Shown: one piece after another, positions 1 to 11,650 of the stretch
Layout: each line of letters begins with the position of its first letter
How positions within the stretch are numbered: position 1 is the first letter of the stretch
DNA from: Leptodactylus fallax
Taxonomy: Eukaryota > Chordata > Amphibia > Anura > Leptodactylidae
Assembly (NCBI GenBank): GCA_947044405.1
Contig: CAMRHE010000133.1
Span: forward strand, 186,001-250,000
DNA: 64,000 bases
Direction: 5' to 3'
The notes under the pieces: model-generated
Databases searched by the model: none
Told to the model about the DNA's origin: nothing
What the model saw: the letters and a program-made list of their open reading frames with translations, nothing else
Program-made: the position numbers and the translations under genes

Positions 1-129
1 ATTTTGCTCCGCATGGATCGCTTACACAGAGCAGTAGGTCGACCTAAGAACCCGAATGTTCCCATGGATATTATTCTCAATTTGCACTACCCAGAACTTC
101 ATGATCAAATACTGTTGGCAGCCCAGTAA
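1..129 (+). pseudogene. L1-type LINE ORF1 fragment, cut by window edge
   Basis: Frame 1 is open from base 1 to a TAA at 127-129 (42 residues). It reads like the RNA-binding part of an L1-clade ORF1 protein: a MDRLHRAVGRPKNPN stretch followed by PMDIILNL. This resembles the 'DRxHRAL...PRDII' segment typical of L1 ORF1. The 5' part lies outside the window and no ORF2 follows, so it is a fragment or the end of a truncated copy. The assignment is by motif only. Confidence 0.5.
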
Positions 130-1083
130 CCTCATCTCTCCCAGGCATGGCACCATCTGTTTAACTCTTCAGTGACCTGGCACCAGCTACCCTGGATAGA
201 CACAGAGCCATGCACCCGGTTACTCTCGCCCTTCAGACAGCCCAGATACGCTACCGATGGTTCTTTCCCTTCCATATTGCATGTATTCTCAACACTAAGG
301 ACTACATCATCTGTTCCCTGAAGGAGGGTGTCCACATTCTACAGCGTGAAAGAATTCAGGTGGCCGACCCGGTACTGACTGATCCACTACCAAATAGACC
401 TCTACATGCTTGGCACTCAAAACACAAGCAGCCGTCGGGCCCTCCTTGACCTCCACATCCTCCTGAGACCACCGGGCTCTCTTGATCTGGACATTTGCCT
501 TGTTTTATTTATAGATTTCCTAGTATGGACATTGTTACTTGCTTATACTGTTATATGACGAAGCCGCTAGGCGAAACGCACGTCAGGATTCCAGTGTGTT
601 ACAGGTACGTAAAGTTGTGGTGTACATTGTTTATACTTGTTTATATACTGTGTATTACTACATAGGTGATTGGGATCATTTGACTTTGCTCCATATAGTC
701 TTTTCTGAGTATTACTGGGCATTTTGCCATCTATATGTGTTATGGACTATGGTGTTTAGCCATGCTTCAGTCCCTCATCTATTTGTGCATGTTCAGTAAT
801 TGTTTACTTTACACAATATCCCCATTACTTAACCACCTGACCACACTATAATGTGGTAGTTGTCTGCTTATTGTGCTAATTCCCCTCTTTTGTACTCATT
901 TTGTTATTTATTTATTTATGTAATTAATAAATATGAAATTTTTATTTTATATTGTGGACTTGTTTTTTGTTATTAATATTATCATACTTGTTCCTCTATT
1001 GGAGTTGTTCTTTTGTAAGACTAGCCCATTTGTTAGTGTTTTTCCACCCATAAATTTTTTGTATTTCTATTTATGGGGATGTA
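130..1083. other. No gene; AT-rich repeat-like DNA
   Basis: No coding signal was found. Bases 540-600 hold a GCCGCTAGGCGAAACGCACG motif like one that recurs in dispersed amphibian repeats. Bases 880-990 are AT-rich with an ATTAATAAATATGAAA stretch that could be an old retroelement tail. The open frames here are short and have no recognisable domain. Confidence 0.4.
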
Positions 1084-1085
1084 TA

Positions 1086-2402
1086 CAGTTGTGCTAAAAA
1101 GTTTACATACCCTGGCAGATTTTTTGTTTTTTTGGCCTTTTTTCAGAGAATATGAATGATAACACAAAACCTTTTTCTCCACTCATGGTTAGTGGTTGGT
1201 TGAAGCCATTTATTGTCAAATTTCTGTGTTTTCTCTTTTTAAATCATAATAACAACCAAAAACATCCAAATGACTCTGTTCAAAAGTTCACATACCCTGG
1301 TGATTTTGGCCTGATATCATGCCCAGAAACCAAACCACGGTCAGGTAGACCAATCAAAATTTTGGCCACAACTGCCCGGAAAATTGTTCGGGATGCAAAG
1401 AAACACCCACACATAACATCAGCTGAAATACAGGACTCTCTGAAAACTATCGGTGCGGCTAGTTCAAGATGCACAATAAGGAGGCACTTGAAGAAAAATG
1501 GGCTGCATGGTCGAGTTGACAGAAGAAAGCCATTACTGCGTAAATGTCACAAAGAATCTCGTCTTCAATACACCAAACAGCACAGAGACAAGCCTCAAAA
1601 CTTCTGGAACAAGGTCATTTGGAGTGATGAGACAAAAATCGAACTTTTTGGCCACAACCATAAACGTTACATTTGAAGAAGTGTCAACAAGGCCTATGAT
1701 GAAAGGAACACCATTCCTACTGTAAAGCACGGAGGTGGATCACTGATGATGTGGGGATGTGTGAGCTTCAAAGGCACAGGAAACTTGGTCAATGTTGAAG
1801 GAAAGATGAATGCAGCGCGTTATCAGCAAATACTGGAGGCAAATTTGTACTCATCAGCCAGGAAGCTGCGCATGGGACGTACTTGGACGTTCCAACATGA
1901 CAACGATCCAAAACACAAGGCCAAGTCGACCTGTCATTGGCTACAGCAGAAGAAAGTGAAGGTTCTGGAGTGGCCATCTCAGTCTCCTGACCTCAATATC
2001 ATTGTGCCACTGTGGGGAGATCTCAAGCGCGCAGTACATGCAAGACAGCCCAGGAATTTACAGGAACTGGAGACTTTTTGCCAAGAAGAATGGGCAGTTT
2101 TACCACCTGAGAAAATAAAGAGCCTCATCCACAACTACAACAAAAGACATCAAGCTGTCATTGATGTTAGAGGGGGCAATACACGGTATTAAGAACTGGG
2201 GGATGTGAATTTTTGAACAGGGTCATTTTGATGTTTTTGGTTGTCATTATGATTTAAAAAGAGAAAAAACAAAAGTTTGACAATAAATGGCTTCAACCAA
2301 CCACTAACCATGAGCGGAGAAAAAGTTTTTGTGTTATCATTCATATTCTCTGAAGAAAGGCCAAAAAATCTGCCGGGGTATGTAAACTTTTTAGCACAAC
2401 TG
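1086..2402 (+). mobile_element. Tc1 element A (DD34E type, defective), 1317 bp
   Basis: The element is bounded by TA on both sides (1084-1085 and 2403-2404) and has near-identical inverted ends starting CAGTTGTGCTAAAAAGTTTA. The inverted repeats are about 200 bp each (1086-1300 and 2200-2402). A second copy of the 'gttcacataccctgg' motif sits inside the left repeat, which gives the IR/DR layout of Sleeping Beauty-like Tc1 elements. The transposase inside is broken (separate entry), so this copy could move only if a relative supplied the enzyme. Confidence 0.93.
1320..2192 (+). pseudogene. Tc1 transposase pseudogene (element A)
   Basis: Frame 3 encodes most of a Tc1 transposase: the GRP motif (PRSGRPIK), the second DNA-binding subdomain, and the catalytic stretches SDETKIELFG and FQHDNDPKH. 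Three defects are visible. The first helix-turn-helix is missing, because coding sequence begins directly after the left inverted repeat near 1320. An in-frame TGA at 1674-1676 replaces the usual tryptophan after HKRYI. The third catalytic residue is valine (SPDLNIIVPLW near 2005) where Tc1 enzymes have glutamate. Spacing from the second aspartate to that position is 34 residues, so the ancestor was DD34E. The protein must be inactive. Confidence 0.93.
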
Positions 2403-2404
2403 TA

Positions 2405-2699
2405 AGTCAGCTTCTTTTTGCGGGGACAGATGTACTTTTTAGTTATACTATTTTGAGGAATGTCTATTGCTCTGATCGCTTTTTATTCTAATTTTTTATG
2501 AGAGGCGAAACAGCAAAAAAAGGCGGTTTGGCCCTATTGATTTTTTTTTCCCCAATACAACGTTCATTGTATGGGAAAAATATTTTTATAAATTTGTAGA
2601 TTGGGCATTTTTTGACCCAGGGATTCCTAATGCATATATGTTTAACTTTATTTAAGTACTTTTATATGTGTTCTAGGGAAAGGGGGTGATTTGAATTTT

Positions 2700-2740
<41 letters not shown>

Positions 2741-3466
2741 TTTTTTTTCCCCATTTATTTTTAGACTCGTAGGGGTCTTGAACTCTAGGGAGTCTGATCA
2801 CTAATACAATTAGAGATGAGTGAATTTCTCAAAAGTTCGATTCGGCAGTTCGATTCGAAGTTAAAAAAAAAATTTGGTTCGATCCGAATTACTTCACGGC
2901 GAATAAACAGCTATTTCCGGGCTACAGAGAGCCGGGGTGAGCGGCAAAATGCCGGAAACCCTTGGATGCCGCGGTCATGTTTCTCTCTCTCTCTCTCTCT
3001 TCAGCATGGACAACTTTTATTCATGTGGAAGGATCTGCTAACAAGCAAAGACACGCCTACCCAATCACATCACTAGAGAACATCATGTGATGTCACAAAG
3101 GTCCTTACTAAATATTCGTTACCGCGAAGCATCAGGAAATCCGGAATCGTGGAGAATCAAAGCTTTCCTGAAATTCGGATCGAAGTTCTACTTCAGGCTG
3201 CATAGAACAGCCTATAATAGAACCATATACCAGACAAGCCTGGGAGCCTTCATCAGGCTTCTGGCTGCCATGGCAACGGATACACAACAAAAATGGCACC
3301 TCGGTGAGCTTTGACTGAGGTGTCCAAAACCTTAATGCCCATGGGCAATATTGTCAGGTCTCCTCTATATGATACAGCGAAGACCCGAAGGCCGCTTAGC
3401 TCCTGAGCGACCACCATATTTAAATACCCGACATCCGCCATAATAATAGAAAAAGGGTTAAAGAAA
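2405..3466 (-). repeat. TTAA-family interspersed repeat, reverse fragment with nested insertion
   Basis: The same blocks occur in six or more places in the window, in both orientations: ATGTACTTTTTA..., ATTTTTATAAATTTGTAGA, 'taggga-gtctgatca' and, at the far end, 'ccgacatccgccataataatag...gggttaaa'. The best bounded members are at 19066-23817 and 29112-30384. A block at about 2808-3195 (starting 'attagagatgagtgaatttc', with GATTCG-rich arms) interrupts it and looks like a later insertion. A (TA)n plus poly-T tract lies at 2701-2748 and a (TC)n tract near 2982-3001. No coding potential was seen. Confidence 0.6.
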
Positions 3467-3799
3467 TCTGTTTCCTTCTCCACCATTAGGCTGTTCTTCT
3501 CTATATCTTCACTCAGACTGTTTATTTATATAGAGTCTGTCTCCATATTCACCTTAAACAGACAGTCATGGAGAGGGGAGGGAGGAGGAGGCTGTTAGTT
3601 GATTTATTTCCTCATTCTATGCAGTGGAGAGTCTTATCATGAAACACAGCAGTGCTAAAAGAGCTCCCTCACTAGCACAGTCTAGCATCTAGATATTTGT
3701 GATTCTTTTTCAGTAGCCTTCTCTTCCCCCATTCCTTCTTTTACACAGATTTCTGTGTAAAAAGTAACCCAGCTTGATCAATGAAGGAAGCATTTTTTT
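3467..3799. other. No gene seen
   Basis: Unique-looking or strongly decayed sequence. I see no conserved motif, long open frame or inverted repeat worth naming. Confidence 0.4.
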
Positions 3800-4221
3800 A
3801 ATAAGATATTGAAATGAATGAAGAAAAGAGAAATCTAAATACAGTCAATATTTGGTGTGACCCTTGCCTTCTATCAATTCTACTCAGTACAATATATTCC
3901 CGCCATCTTGGAGAACTAAGCACAGATCTTCTGTGGATGTTGCTTGCTCCAATCCGTCTGTCTCTTCATGTCATCCCAGACAGACTGGATGATGATGAGA
4001 TCAGGGCTCTATCTGTGGGGGCCGTATCATCACTTCCAGGACTCCTCCTCCAAAGGGCAAAGGTCACACCAAATATTGATGGGATTTACATTTCTTTTTC
4101 ACATAATTTTGTTCATTGACAAAAATAAAATATTAACCCTTCTATTTCTGAAAACATTGTTACTTTGCAGCATTTTTCCACACCTTCCTAAAACTTTGGC
4201 ACAGTATCTTCTATCTACAGT
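3800..4221 (-). pseudogene. Decayed Tc1-like transposon remnant
   Basis: Read on the minus strand, 3845-4025 resembles the C-terminal part of a Tc1-type transposase (IQSVWDDMKRQTDWSKQHPQ), with several stops. The segment at 4055-4215 looks like the inverted copy of the element's own end: 'tcacaccaaatattgatggg' is inverted relative to 'gtcaatatttggtgtgacc' at 3843-3861. It ends in a 'cctaaaactttggcacagta' type terminus. The whole looks like a Tc1 element with the middle removed. It belongs to a different family from the five bounded copies. Confidence 0.6.
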
Positions 4222-4456
4222 ATGACTTTTTGTGGCACGCATTTCTGTATAAGATAATTAAATTTTGGCAGAAACAGCGCCACCTTTTTCCTTTAGGCAG
4301 TGTCTGGTATTGCAGGCCAGCACCATTCACTTGAATACAGTCCATGGATTTGAGGTGGAGCTGTTGCCGAAAAGAAAACAGACCTTTTTTTTTCGCAATC
4401 TCCTTTAAACCTTTTCCAACATCAACCATAATAGTATGGCAGATGTTGAGTATTTA

Positions 4457-6105
4457 CAGTCATATGAAAAAGTTTGGGCACCCCTATTAATCTTAATCAT
4501 TTTTAGTTCTAAATATTTGGGTGTTTGCAACAGCCATTTCAATTTGATATATCTAATAACTGATGGACACAGTAATATTTCAGGATTGAAATGAGGTTTA
4601 TTGTACTAACAGAAAATGTGCAATATGCATTAAACCAAAATTTGACCGGTGCAAAAATTTGGGTACCCTTATCATTTTATTGATTTGAATACTCCTAACT
4701 ACTTTTTACTGACTTACTGAAGCACAAAATTGGTTTTGTAACCTCACTGAGCTTTGAACTTCATAGCCAGGTGTATCCAATCATGAGAAAAGGTATTTAA
4801 GGTGGCCAATTGCAAGTTGTTCTCCTATTTGAATCTCCTCTGAAGAGTGGCATCATGGGCTCCTCAAAACAACTCTCAAATGATCTGAAAACAAAGATTG
4901 TTCAACATAGTTGTTCAGGGGAAGGATACAAAAAGTTGTCTCAGAGATATAACCTGTCAGTTTCCACTGTGAGGAACATAGTAAGGAAATGGAAGACCAC
5001 AGGGACAGTTCTTGTTAAGCCCAGAAGTGGCAGGCCAAGAAAAATATCAGAAAGGCAGAGAAGAAGAATGGTGAGAACAGTCAAGGACAATCCACAGACC
5101 ACCTCCAAAGAGCTGCAGCATCATCTTGCTGCAGATGGTGTCACTGTGCATCGGTTAACAATACAGCACACTTTGCACAAGGAGAAGCTGTATGGGAGAG
5201 TGATGCGAAAGAAGCCGTTTCTGAAAGCACGCCACAAACAGAGTCGCCTGAGGTATGCAAAAGCACATTTGGACAAGCCAGCTTCATTTTGGAAGAAGGT
5301 CCTGTGGACTGATGAAACAAAGATTGAGTTGTTTGGTCATACAAAAAGGCGTTATGCATGGCGTCAAAAAAACACAGCATTCCAAGAAAAACACTTGCTA
5401 CCCACTGTAAAATTTGGTGGAGGTTCCATCATGCTTTGGGGCTGTGTGGCCAATGCCGGCACCGGGATTCTTGTTAAAGTTGAGGGTCGCATGGATTCAA
5501 CTCAGTATCAGCAGATTCTTGAGAATAATGTACAAGAATCAGTGACGAATTTGAAGTTACGCCGGGGATGGATATTTCAGCAAGACAATGATCCAAAACA
5601 CAGCTCCAAATCTACTCAGGCATTCATGCAGAGGAACAATTACAATGTTCTGGAATGGCCATCCCAGTCCCCAGACCTGAATATCATTGAACATCTGTGG
5701 GATAATTTGAAGCGGGCTGTCCATGCTCGGCGACCATCAAACTTAACTGAACTGGAATTGTTTTGTAAAGAGGAATGGTCAAAAATACCTTCATCCAGGA
5801 TCCAGGAACTGATTAAAAGCTACAGGAAGCGACTAGAGGCTGTTATTTTTGCAAAAGGAGGATCTACTAAATATTAATGTCACTTTTCTGTTGAGGTGCC
5901 CATACTTTTGCACCGGTCAAATTTTGGTTTAATGCATATTGCACATTTTCTGTTAGTACAATAAACCTCATTTCAATCCTGAAATATTACTGTGTCCATC
6001 AGTTATTAGATATATCAAATTGAAATGGCTGTTGCAAACACCCAAATATTTAGAACTAAAAATGATTAAGATTAATAGGGGTGCCCAAACTTTTTCATAT
6101 GACTG
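4457..6105 (+). mobile_element. Tc1 element B, structurally complete (DD34E), 1649 bp
   Basis: TA dinucleotides flank the element (4455-4456 and 6106-6107). Inverted repeats of about 210 bp run from 4457 to about 4669 and from about 5896 to 6105. They match almost perfectly, with only a few differences visible by eye. Each repeat holds an outer 'agtttgggcacccc' and an inner 'gcaaaaatttgggtaccc' motif, the IR/DR arrangement bound by transposase in Sleeping Beauty-type elements. It surrounds an uninterrupted transposase gene. High arm similarity plus an open gene suggest a young insertion, possibly still active. Confidence 0.95.
4855..5877 (+). CDS. Tc1 (DD34E) transposase, intact reading frame
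   Basis: This encodes a 340-residue cut-and-paste transposase, the normal length for Tc1 enzymes, ending in ...AKGGSTKY and TAA. Start choice: ATG at 4855 gives MGSSKQLSND, matching family N-termini. The frame stays open upstream to 4810 but that part lies in the leader. Residues 1-55 form the first helix-turn-helix, with RSGRPRK (about 60-66) as the GRPR-type AT-hook and likely nuclear-entry segment. A second HTH follows to about residue 120. Catalytic residues are in [21 protein letters not shown] and SPDLNIIEHLW, with 34 residues between the second Asp and the Glu. The glycine-rich box (FGGGSIMLWGC) is present. No stop, frameshift or missing key residue is visible. The enzyme would bind the inverted repeats of its own element in the nucleus and insert at TA. 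Confidence 0.93.
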   Translation: MGSSKQLSNDLKTKIVQHSCSGEGYKKLSQRYNLSVSTVRNIVRKWKTTGTVLVKPRSGRPRKISERQRRRMVRTVKDNPQTTSKELQHHLAADGVTVHRLTIQHTLHKEKLYGRVMRKKPFLKARHKQSRLRYAKAHLDKPASFWKKVLWTDETKIELFGHTKRRYAWRQKNTAFQEKHLLPTVKFGGGSIMLWGCVANAGTGILVKVEGRMDSTQYQQILENNVQESVTNLKLRRGWIFQQDNDPKHSSKSTQAFMQRNNYNVLEWPSQSPDLNIIEHLWDNLKRAVHARRPSNLTELELFCKEEWSKIPSSRIQELIKSYRKRLEAVIFAKGGSTKY

Positions 6106-6107
6106 TA

Positions 6108-7130
6108 AGTGTGACGGCTGGTCCTCCGCTGTATCATACCCCTCCATTTTCCTGTGGATCTCCGACCCCGGGATTTAGATTCCAGGGTTATCGATCCATT
6201 ATTTTGACAGCCGGGTGCCTATTGAAGACTCCTAGGCTTGTCTCCTATTAATTTCTTTATTCTATACTGTAATAGAAGTGCCATCATTTTGCAAAGCGTT
6301 GCAGTCAGACACCATAGGGTTCCAGACCCCTAGGGAGTCGAATAATTACAGTAATAATTACAGTAAAAAAAAAATTATATATATAGACAAATTAAAAAAA
6401 GAGCAAAAAAATTAAAATCACCCCACTTTCCTTCGAACACATATAAAAGTACTGAAATAAAGTTAAACACATACACATTAGGTATCCCTGTATCCGAAAA
6501 CACCCGATCTACAAATATAAAAAAATATTTTTCCCACACTAGGAACACCATAGCGGGTTAAAAAAAAAAAAATCAAAAGAGCCAAACCTTTGCATAAAAA
6601 GTGATCAAACCAATAGATATTCCCCAATTTGATATAAATAAAAAGTACACCTGGCCCCACAAAAAAAAAATACACCTTATGCCTCCCTGTACACAAATAT
6701 AAAAAAGTTACAGGTGACTTTGGCGACGCCAAGAATTTTTTTTTTCTGCAAAGTTTTGTACTTTTTTTTTTTTTAAGTATTAAAACGTAAAAAAAAAAAA
6801 CCCTAAATTTTAAAATAAATTTGATATCGCCCCATAAAATACATGTGACATGTCATTTTGGCTGCAGAGTGAACGCTGTAAAAACAAAGCCCGTAAGAAA
6901 GTCGCGCAAATGTAGTTTTTCTCCAATTCCACCCCATTCTGAATTTTTTTACAGCTTCCCATTACATCGTATAGGATATTAAATGGTGCCACATAAAAAG
7001 TACAATTAGTCCTGCAAACATTAACCCTAAAACGTTCTGTGAAAGAAAAAAATTAAAAAGTTACGTCCTTTGAAAGGTGGGGGGTCAAAAACGAAAATCG
7101 AAAAAATGCCTGCGTCACGAAGGGTTAAGC
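6108..7130 (+). repeat. TTAA-family interspersed repeat, forward fragment
   Basis: It shares ordered blocks with the bounded copy at 29112-30384: 'gacagccggg-gcctattgaag', 'ccctagggagtc', 'ataaaagta', 'cacttaggtatccc', 'aaaaatatttttccca', 'aaaaagtgatcaaacca', and an end near 7127 reading 'gtcacgaagggttaag'. Long A and T runs and short-interval indels mark it as old. No coding potential was seen. Confidence 0.65.
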
Positions 7131-8453
7131 CCCATGTTGAGCGTATCAGATCCGTAATGACGACTTTGCTTCAATGAGTAATGAAAAAAACCTGGCTGTG
7201 CAGAGAAGTGAAATGAATTCTTCAAGTGGTCTAATATTACCTCCATGGCTATGGCTGTAGAATGCAAATAGCCGTGTCGTGCTGCGTGCCCTATTACGTG
7301 TGCTCATTATGCTGTATGTATACTGCCTGCACCTTTTTTGTGCCTTACCATGAAGCTGCAGTCACTTCAGCAGCCCTCACAGCTGAATCCATTACATGTG
7401 ACACCAGCTTGTATTTTGCAGCGTTGGCTTGTTAGATGTAATGTACCAATTACAATATTGTATTGCAATAAAGGGATATACTGTAGGAATATTCGCTGGC
7501 GGCGGCGTGATTGCCAGTGCTGTATCATGGAGAAGCAATCAATGTAGTGATCGCAACCCTGGAGCAAATACATATCCCAGGTGGTGTTAAGTAGTAGAGC
7601 TCCTCTATGACAACCCTCTCGTATGGTACCCTCAGGGCTGGCCTTCGGTTGAATGGTGCCCCTTTCAATACCTTCTATTGATGCACACAAAAAATTCACC
7701 CCCTTATGTGGCGCAGACTTATCATTTCGGGGGGCCTCCAATCAAAATTATTAGTCTGTGCCCCCTCTTTATCACTCATTTGCAAATCAAAACATCCCGC
7801 TTTCCTGCCTCCCTCACAGTATAACGCCCCCTTTACTGGCCCCCATATGGTATATTGCCCCCCTAACTGGCCATCTTGTCTGAGCTTGCTCACAGCATTT
7901 ACAACACAGCCATAACCATAGGCCAAGAGTGGACTCATTGAGGTCTTTTGGAGAGATTTATAGGCATGTTCTGTGCAGGGAGGGGGAGGAGATAAACTGT
8001 GACATCATCTATTGTCATTAGCGATGTAATGATGGGTGTTATGTGGTTTAATCTATAGAGGTGTTATCTTTTATTGTAATCCTATCTTTAATGAGAGTAA
8101 ATGAGACGACTGCCACAAAAATAGAAACTCTACAGAATTGGTAAGCACCATTCTATTATTAGGCTTAGTGGCCAGAGTGAAAACGACAGGATTTAGTACT
8201 TTTATTAAAATATAGATAATGGCATGGAAAATTCTTTAAAAGATCATTCAAATTTTTTATCTGGCAACACATTGCCTTTAAAGGGATATTATCATATTGT
8301 AAAACGATGGCAAATCGCTATGATCTGCCATCACTTTAAGACCAGTAGGGTTCAACCTCTGGATTGAAGAAACTCCTGTTATTAAGATCAGTGGAGGGTC
8401 TCAGCATTTAGACCCCACAATCAGACATTTATTACTTGTCCTGTAGATCAGTG
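7131..8453. other. No gene; weak minisatellite-like and repeat sequence
   Basis: No credible coding region. Bases 7800-7870 carry 'cacagtataacgccccc...ggcccc' phrases resembling the inverted consensus of the 30-bp minisatellite at 52.1-54.5 kb, so this may be a relative of the dispersed repeat from which that array arose. Nothing else was recognised. Confidence 0.35.
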
Positions 8454-8457
8454 TTAA

Positions 8458-8794
8458 AGGGGATTTCCAGACTAAATAATTGATGCCCTACCCTTAGGAA
8501 AGGTCAAATTAAAAATTGTCAGGGGCCCGATGTCCGACCTGCATCCTCCTCAATAGTTACTATACACAATGCCATGCATTTGTACTGTGGCTGTGGTTGG
8601 TATCGTGGGACGAAGCTGCAATCAGGCCATGTGACCGATAAACGTGATGTCACATGGCATGTGAAGTGGAAACAGCTCTCAGGGATTGCTGCTGCCACTT
8701 GAAACAGCTGATCCGGGACGGTCCCGGGTGTCAGGCTCCCACAGATCTTCGATTGATCACTTATCCTAATGATAATAACGTCCCAGAAAACCTC
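8458..8794. mobile_element. TTAA-flanked MITE (AGGGGTTTTCC ends), 337 bp
   Basis: TTAA at 8454-8457 and 8795-8798 flanks a segment whose ends are imperfect inverted copies (AGGGGATTTCC on the left, AGAAAACCTCT on the right). It has no coding capacity. Three further copies with the same type of end lie at 39920-40204, 58322-59077 and 62650-62925. TTAA duplication suggests mobilisation by a piggyBac- or Kolobok-type enzyme. Confidence 0.6.
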
Positions 8795-8889
8795 TTAAGT
8801 TATCAACTTGGAACAACCCCTTTAAAGGGATTTTCAGGAATTTTTGAAGATTTTTTTATCTTATCGTTAGGATAGGCCAACAATATCCA

Positions 8890-11170
8890 TAATTGCCAAC
8901 ATTTTAAATTGTTTCCAGGGAGTGCTGTTTGCACCAGGGAGGGTTTTCCAAGATTATGTAGTGTTCTAGTAAAATTTTATTCCCAACTCCTATATGCATG
9001 CTACACCCTCCTCATACTGCAGCCCTCCATATTTACACAGGACTGCTCCACACAGTTTAATGCCTACTTAGTGGTCTACACGAACTATAATCCTTTTATT
9101 ATCCCCTACGTAGTATATCCGCATAATGCACACAGTATAATGCCACCTTAGTTCCCCCACACAGTAGGCTACTCCCTTTATTGGCCCCAAAAACTCTAAT
9201 GCCTTCAAACAGAATAATGAATCCCTACAGCGTTATTATACTCACCTCTCCATGATCCTCGATCCTTCTCAGGCCTGCTGGCACATATTACACTACGTCC
9301 AGATGCTGAACAACAACATGTCAGGTTATATTGTGTGGCATTACCTTCAGGAGGCGGACCGGAGAAGGAAAACCATTGTGGAGAGGCGAGTACAGCAACA
9401 GCCGTTAACTATCAGATAAATCCAATAGGTATGAGCTGATTTAAAACAAAAATAAAATAAAAAAAAGTCAGGAATCTCACTTTAGCTGCTCGTTTTAAGG
9501 TTACCATGCCAACCTGTGAAGCTTCTGCAGTCTTCAGGCCTCTCCTATGCTGATCCAGTTAGCAGTTGAGGAGGGATATTTAAACCCCCTTCCTCCTCAG
9601 TCGGGTGCCTGCTATTTGGTTGTACCTAGTGAGGCTTCTACACTCTATAGACTGCTCTATTATTGACCTTTGCCTTGTTACTGGAAATCCACTTGTCTCT
9701 TGATTTTGGCTCTGTTACCTCTCAAGACTGATTTTTGGCTTGGACATTCTCTTGGATTTATCCTCCCGGTTTTGCCTGCCTTGTAAGTTTATCGTGGGTT
9801 CTGGTTTGTCTACAGATTGTGGAGTGTTTTTTTCAGTATCTGTGTTGATAACTTGATAAATTCATCTGGCTTTGAAGCTAGCACTGGTGAAGGTGTTTGG
9901 ATGCCTGGGATCTCAATTTCAGCACTGTATAAGCTTTAAACAACTAGTTCTGCTGCTCTCTGTTGTCAGCTAATTCCTGCAATTTGCTCCAGACACTATC
10001 ATAAAAAACTTTGGGAATTTCAAGGACACTGCATGAGACAAAGAAAAAAAATTGGGGCAGGCGCAAATTCATGACTGTTGGTAAGTATGTTATTATCTGA
10101 CCATGGGGGGGGGCAAAAACTGGCCCCACCCTGATCAGCCAGAATGGCTGCAGTAATGTCGTACATTCACTATACAACGTACAGAACCATCTGCTTCTGG
10201 GCACTTTATATGCCCAGATCCAGCAGCAGTCCTGAAAAGCTGATCAGCAGGGGGGCCGGATATCAACCCCCCCAGCGATGGGATATTGATGGCCTATCCT
10301 AACAAGAGACCATCCAAAATAATATCCCAAAAAATCCTAAATTCACATTGACATGCAGTACGATAATTTATTTTTTGTAATGCTGATCTTCCTACGTCTA
10401 ATCTCAGGAATTATATCAAGGTCTGTCAATCACTGGGATGGGATTTGCCATTATGCCCACATCCTGAGCCCTGCCATTCAGCATAGCGCAGTAATGCACC
10501 AGAAGCGTGCTCGGCAGGCATGAAACTCCAAATAACTGCACAACTATTATCTGTTTTGTTAATCTAAGTCAATGTGACAATCTCTTTCCCAATTCTGCTG
10601 GATCCTGTGTGATGGCTACACAAATACACACTGAAGGATCTTGCAGCACAAGTGTCCAAGTTACCAGCAGCGGGTACGTGGATTCTAAGCGCCATCTAGT
10701 GGTGGGAAGGTGTATAGGAATATTAAATCGAAATTAAGAATTTGGCAGCGGAGCTTTTCTGCAAAGGTGATTAGTTACAGATGGTTAGCCGGAGTGCCAC
10801 AGGTCAGAGACAATAATGATAACAAAGCATTTTTGTTACACTGCATGTTGGGAAGTTGGAATTTAATCAGCCTGTACGACCTTACCTTACAGGCGCTTAA
10901 AATGCGGTGGAGTCAACTTCGTACAGTTAAGGAGCAGAAATCACACACACTGGGGCAGATTTACTAATCGGGTCTAATATTTAGACAGGCAGGCTGAAAA
11001 CGCGTCAAATTATCACATTGTCCTGCGCTGAACGATAAACCTGACACATCTTTTGATTTTATACAACCTTTATATTGACTTAGCCTATGCCTTATATTTA
11101 CTGCAAGAATTTTGGTGCCATGTGGCGCGCATTGTTGTATTCTCAGTTGCGCACACTTGTCTAGACATAT
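8890..11170. other. No gene; dispersed repeats and possible LTR-like leader
   Basis: No coding region is supported. Bases 9540-9860 contain a pyrimidine-rich text ('ggatatttaaacccccttcc', then runs of 'tgacctttgccttg', 'ttgattttggctctgttacc') like the LTR or leader region of amphibian Ty3/gypsy elements. I could not define LTR ends. Bases 9000-9200 hold decayed 'cacagtataatgcc' phrases. Bases 10240-10340 resemble a MITE end. Confidence 0.3.
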
Positions 11171-11171
11171 T

Positions 11172-11650
11172 TTAACTCTCTCGACTTCCGTCATATCATT
11201 ACGGTGGATGTCGGGTCTTTAAACATGGCAGAGGCCTGTTAGCGGATTGTGAGAAATAACCCCGCAGATGCCACGTCTTTTCACTGGTGCCACCATTTTA
11301 GTGATGATCCCCGTTTCCCAGGGGGCGGCGACCCTTTACTATGACAATCAGGAGCCTATTAAAGAATTCCAGGATTGTCATCAATGTAAGGCAACCTGTA
11401 ATAGAACTCTATGGATTTTACAATACACTGCAGTGCGTTAGCAGTGCAGTGTATTGTATTAGTGACGAGAACCCCTGAGGTTCAAGACCAATATGGGGAT
11501 CTAAAAATAAGTTATAAAAAGTAGAAGTAAAGTAAAAACACATGCATATGGTATGAAAACATGAGACATTCCCCAAAATTATACAGATAAAAGCACATTG
11601 AGCCCTGAAAAGAAGAAAAAAAAAAAAAAAGCTCCTTAGGCCCCCAAAAC
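11172..11650 (+). repeat. TTAA-family interspersed repeat, fragment
   Basis: It opens with 'ttaactctctcgacttccgtcat' and then carries the family phrases 'acaatacactgcagtg...cactgcagtgtattgta', 'cccctgaggttcaaga' and a 'ggtatgaaaacatgagacattcccc' block. It stops in an A-run near 11630. It is a shortened, diverged copy without coding potential. Confidence 0.5.

Noticed and set aside
7367..7938. Overlapping minus-strand frames of 80-124 codons
   Set aside because: No motif, no splice-consistent structure, and partly similar to minisatellite-type dispersed sequence.
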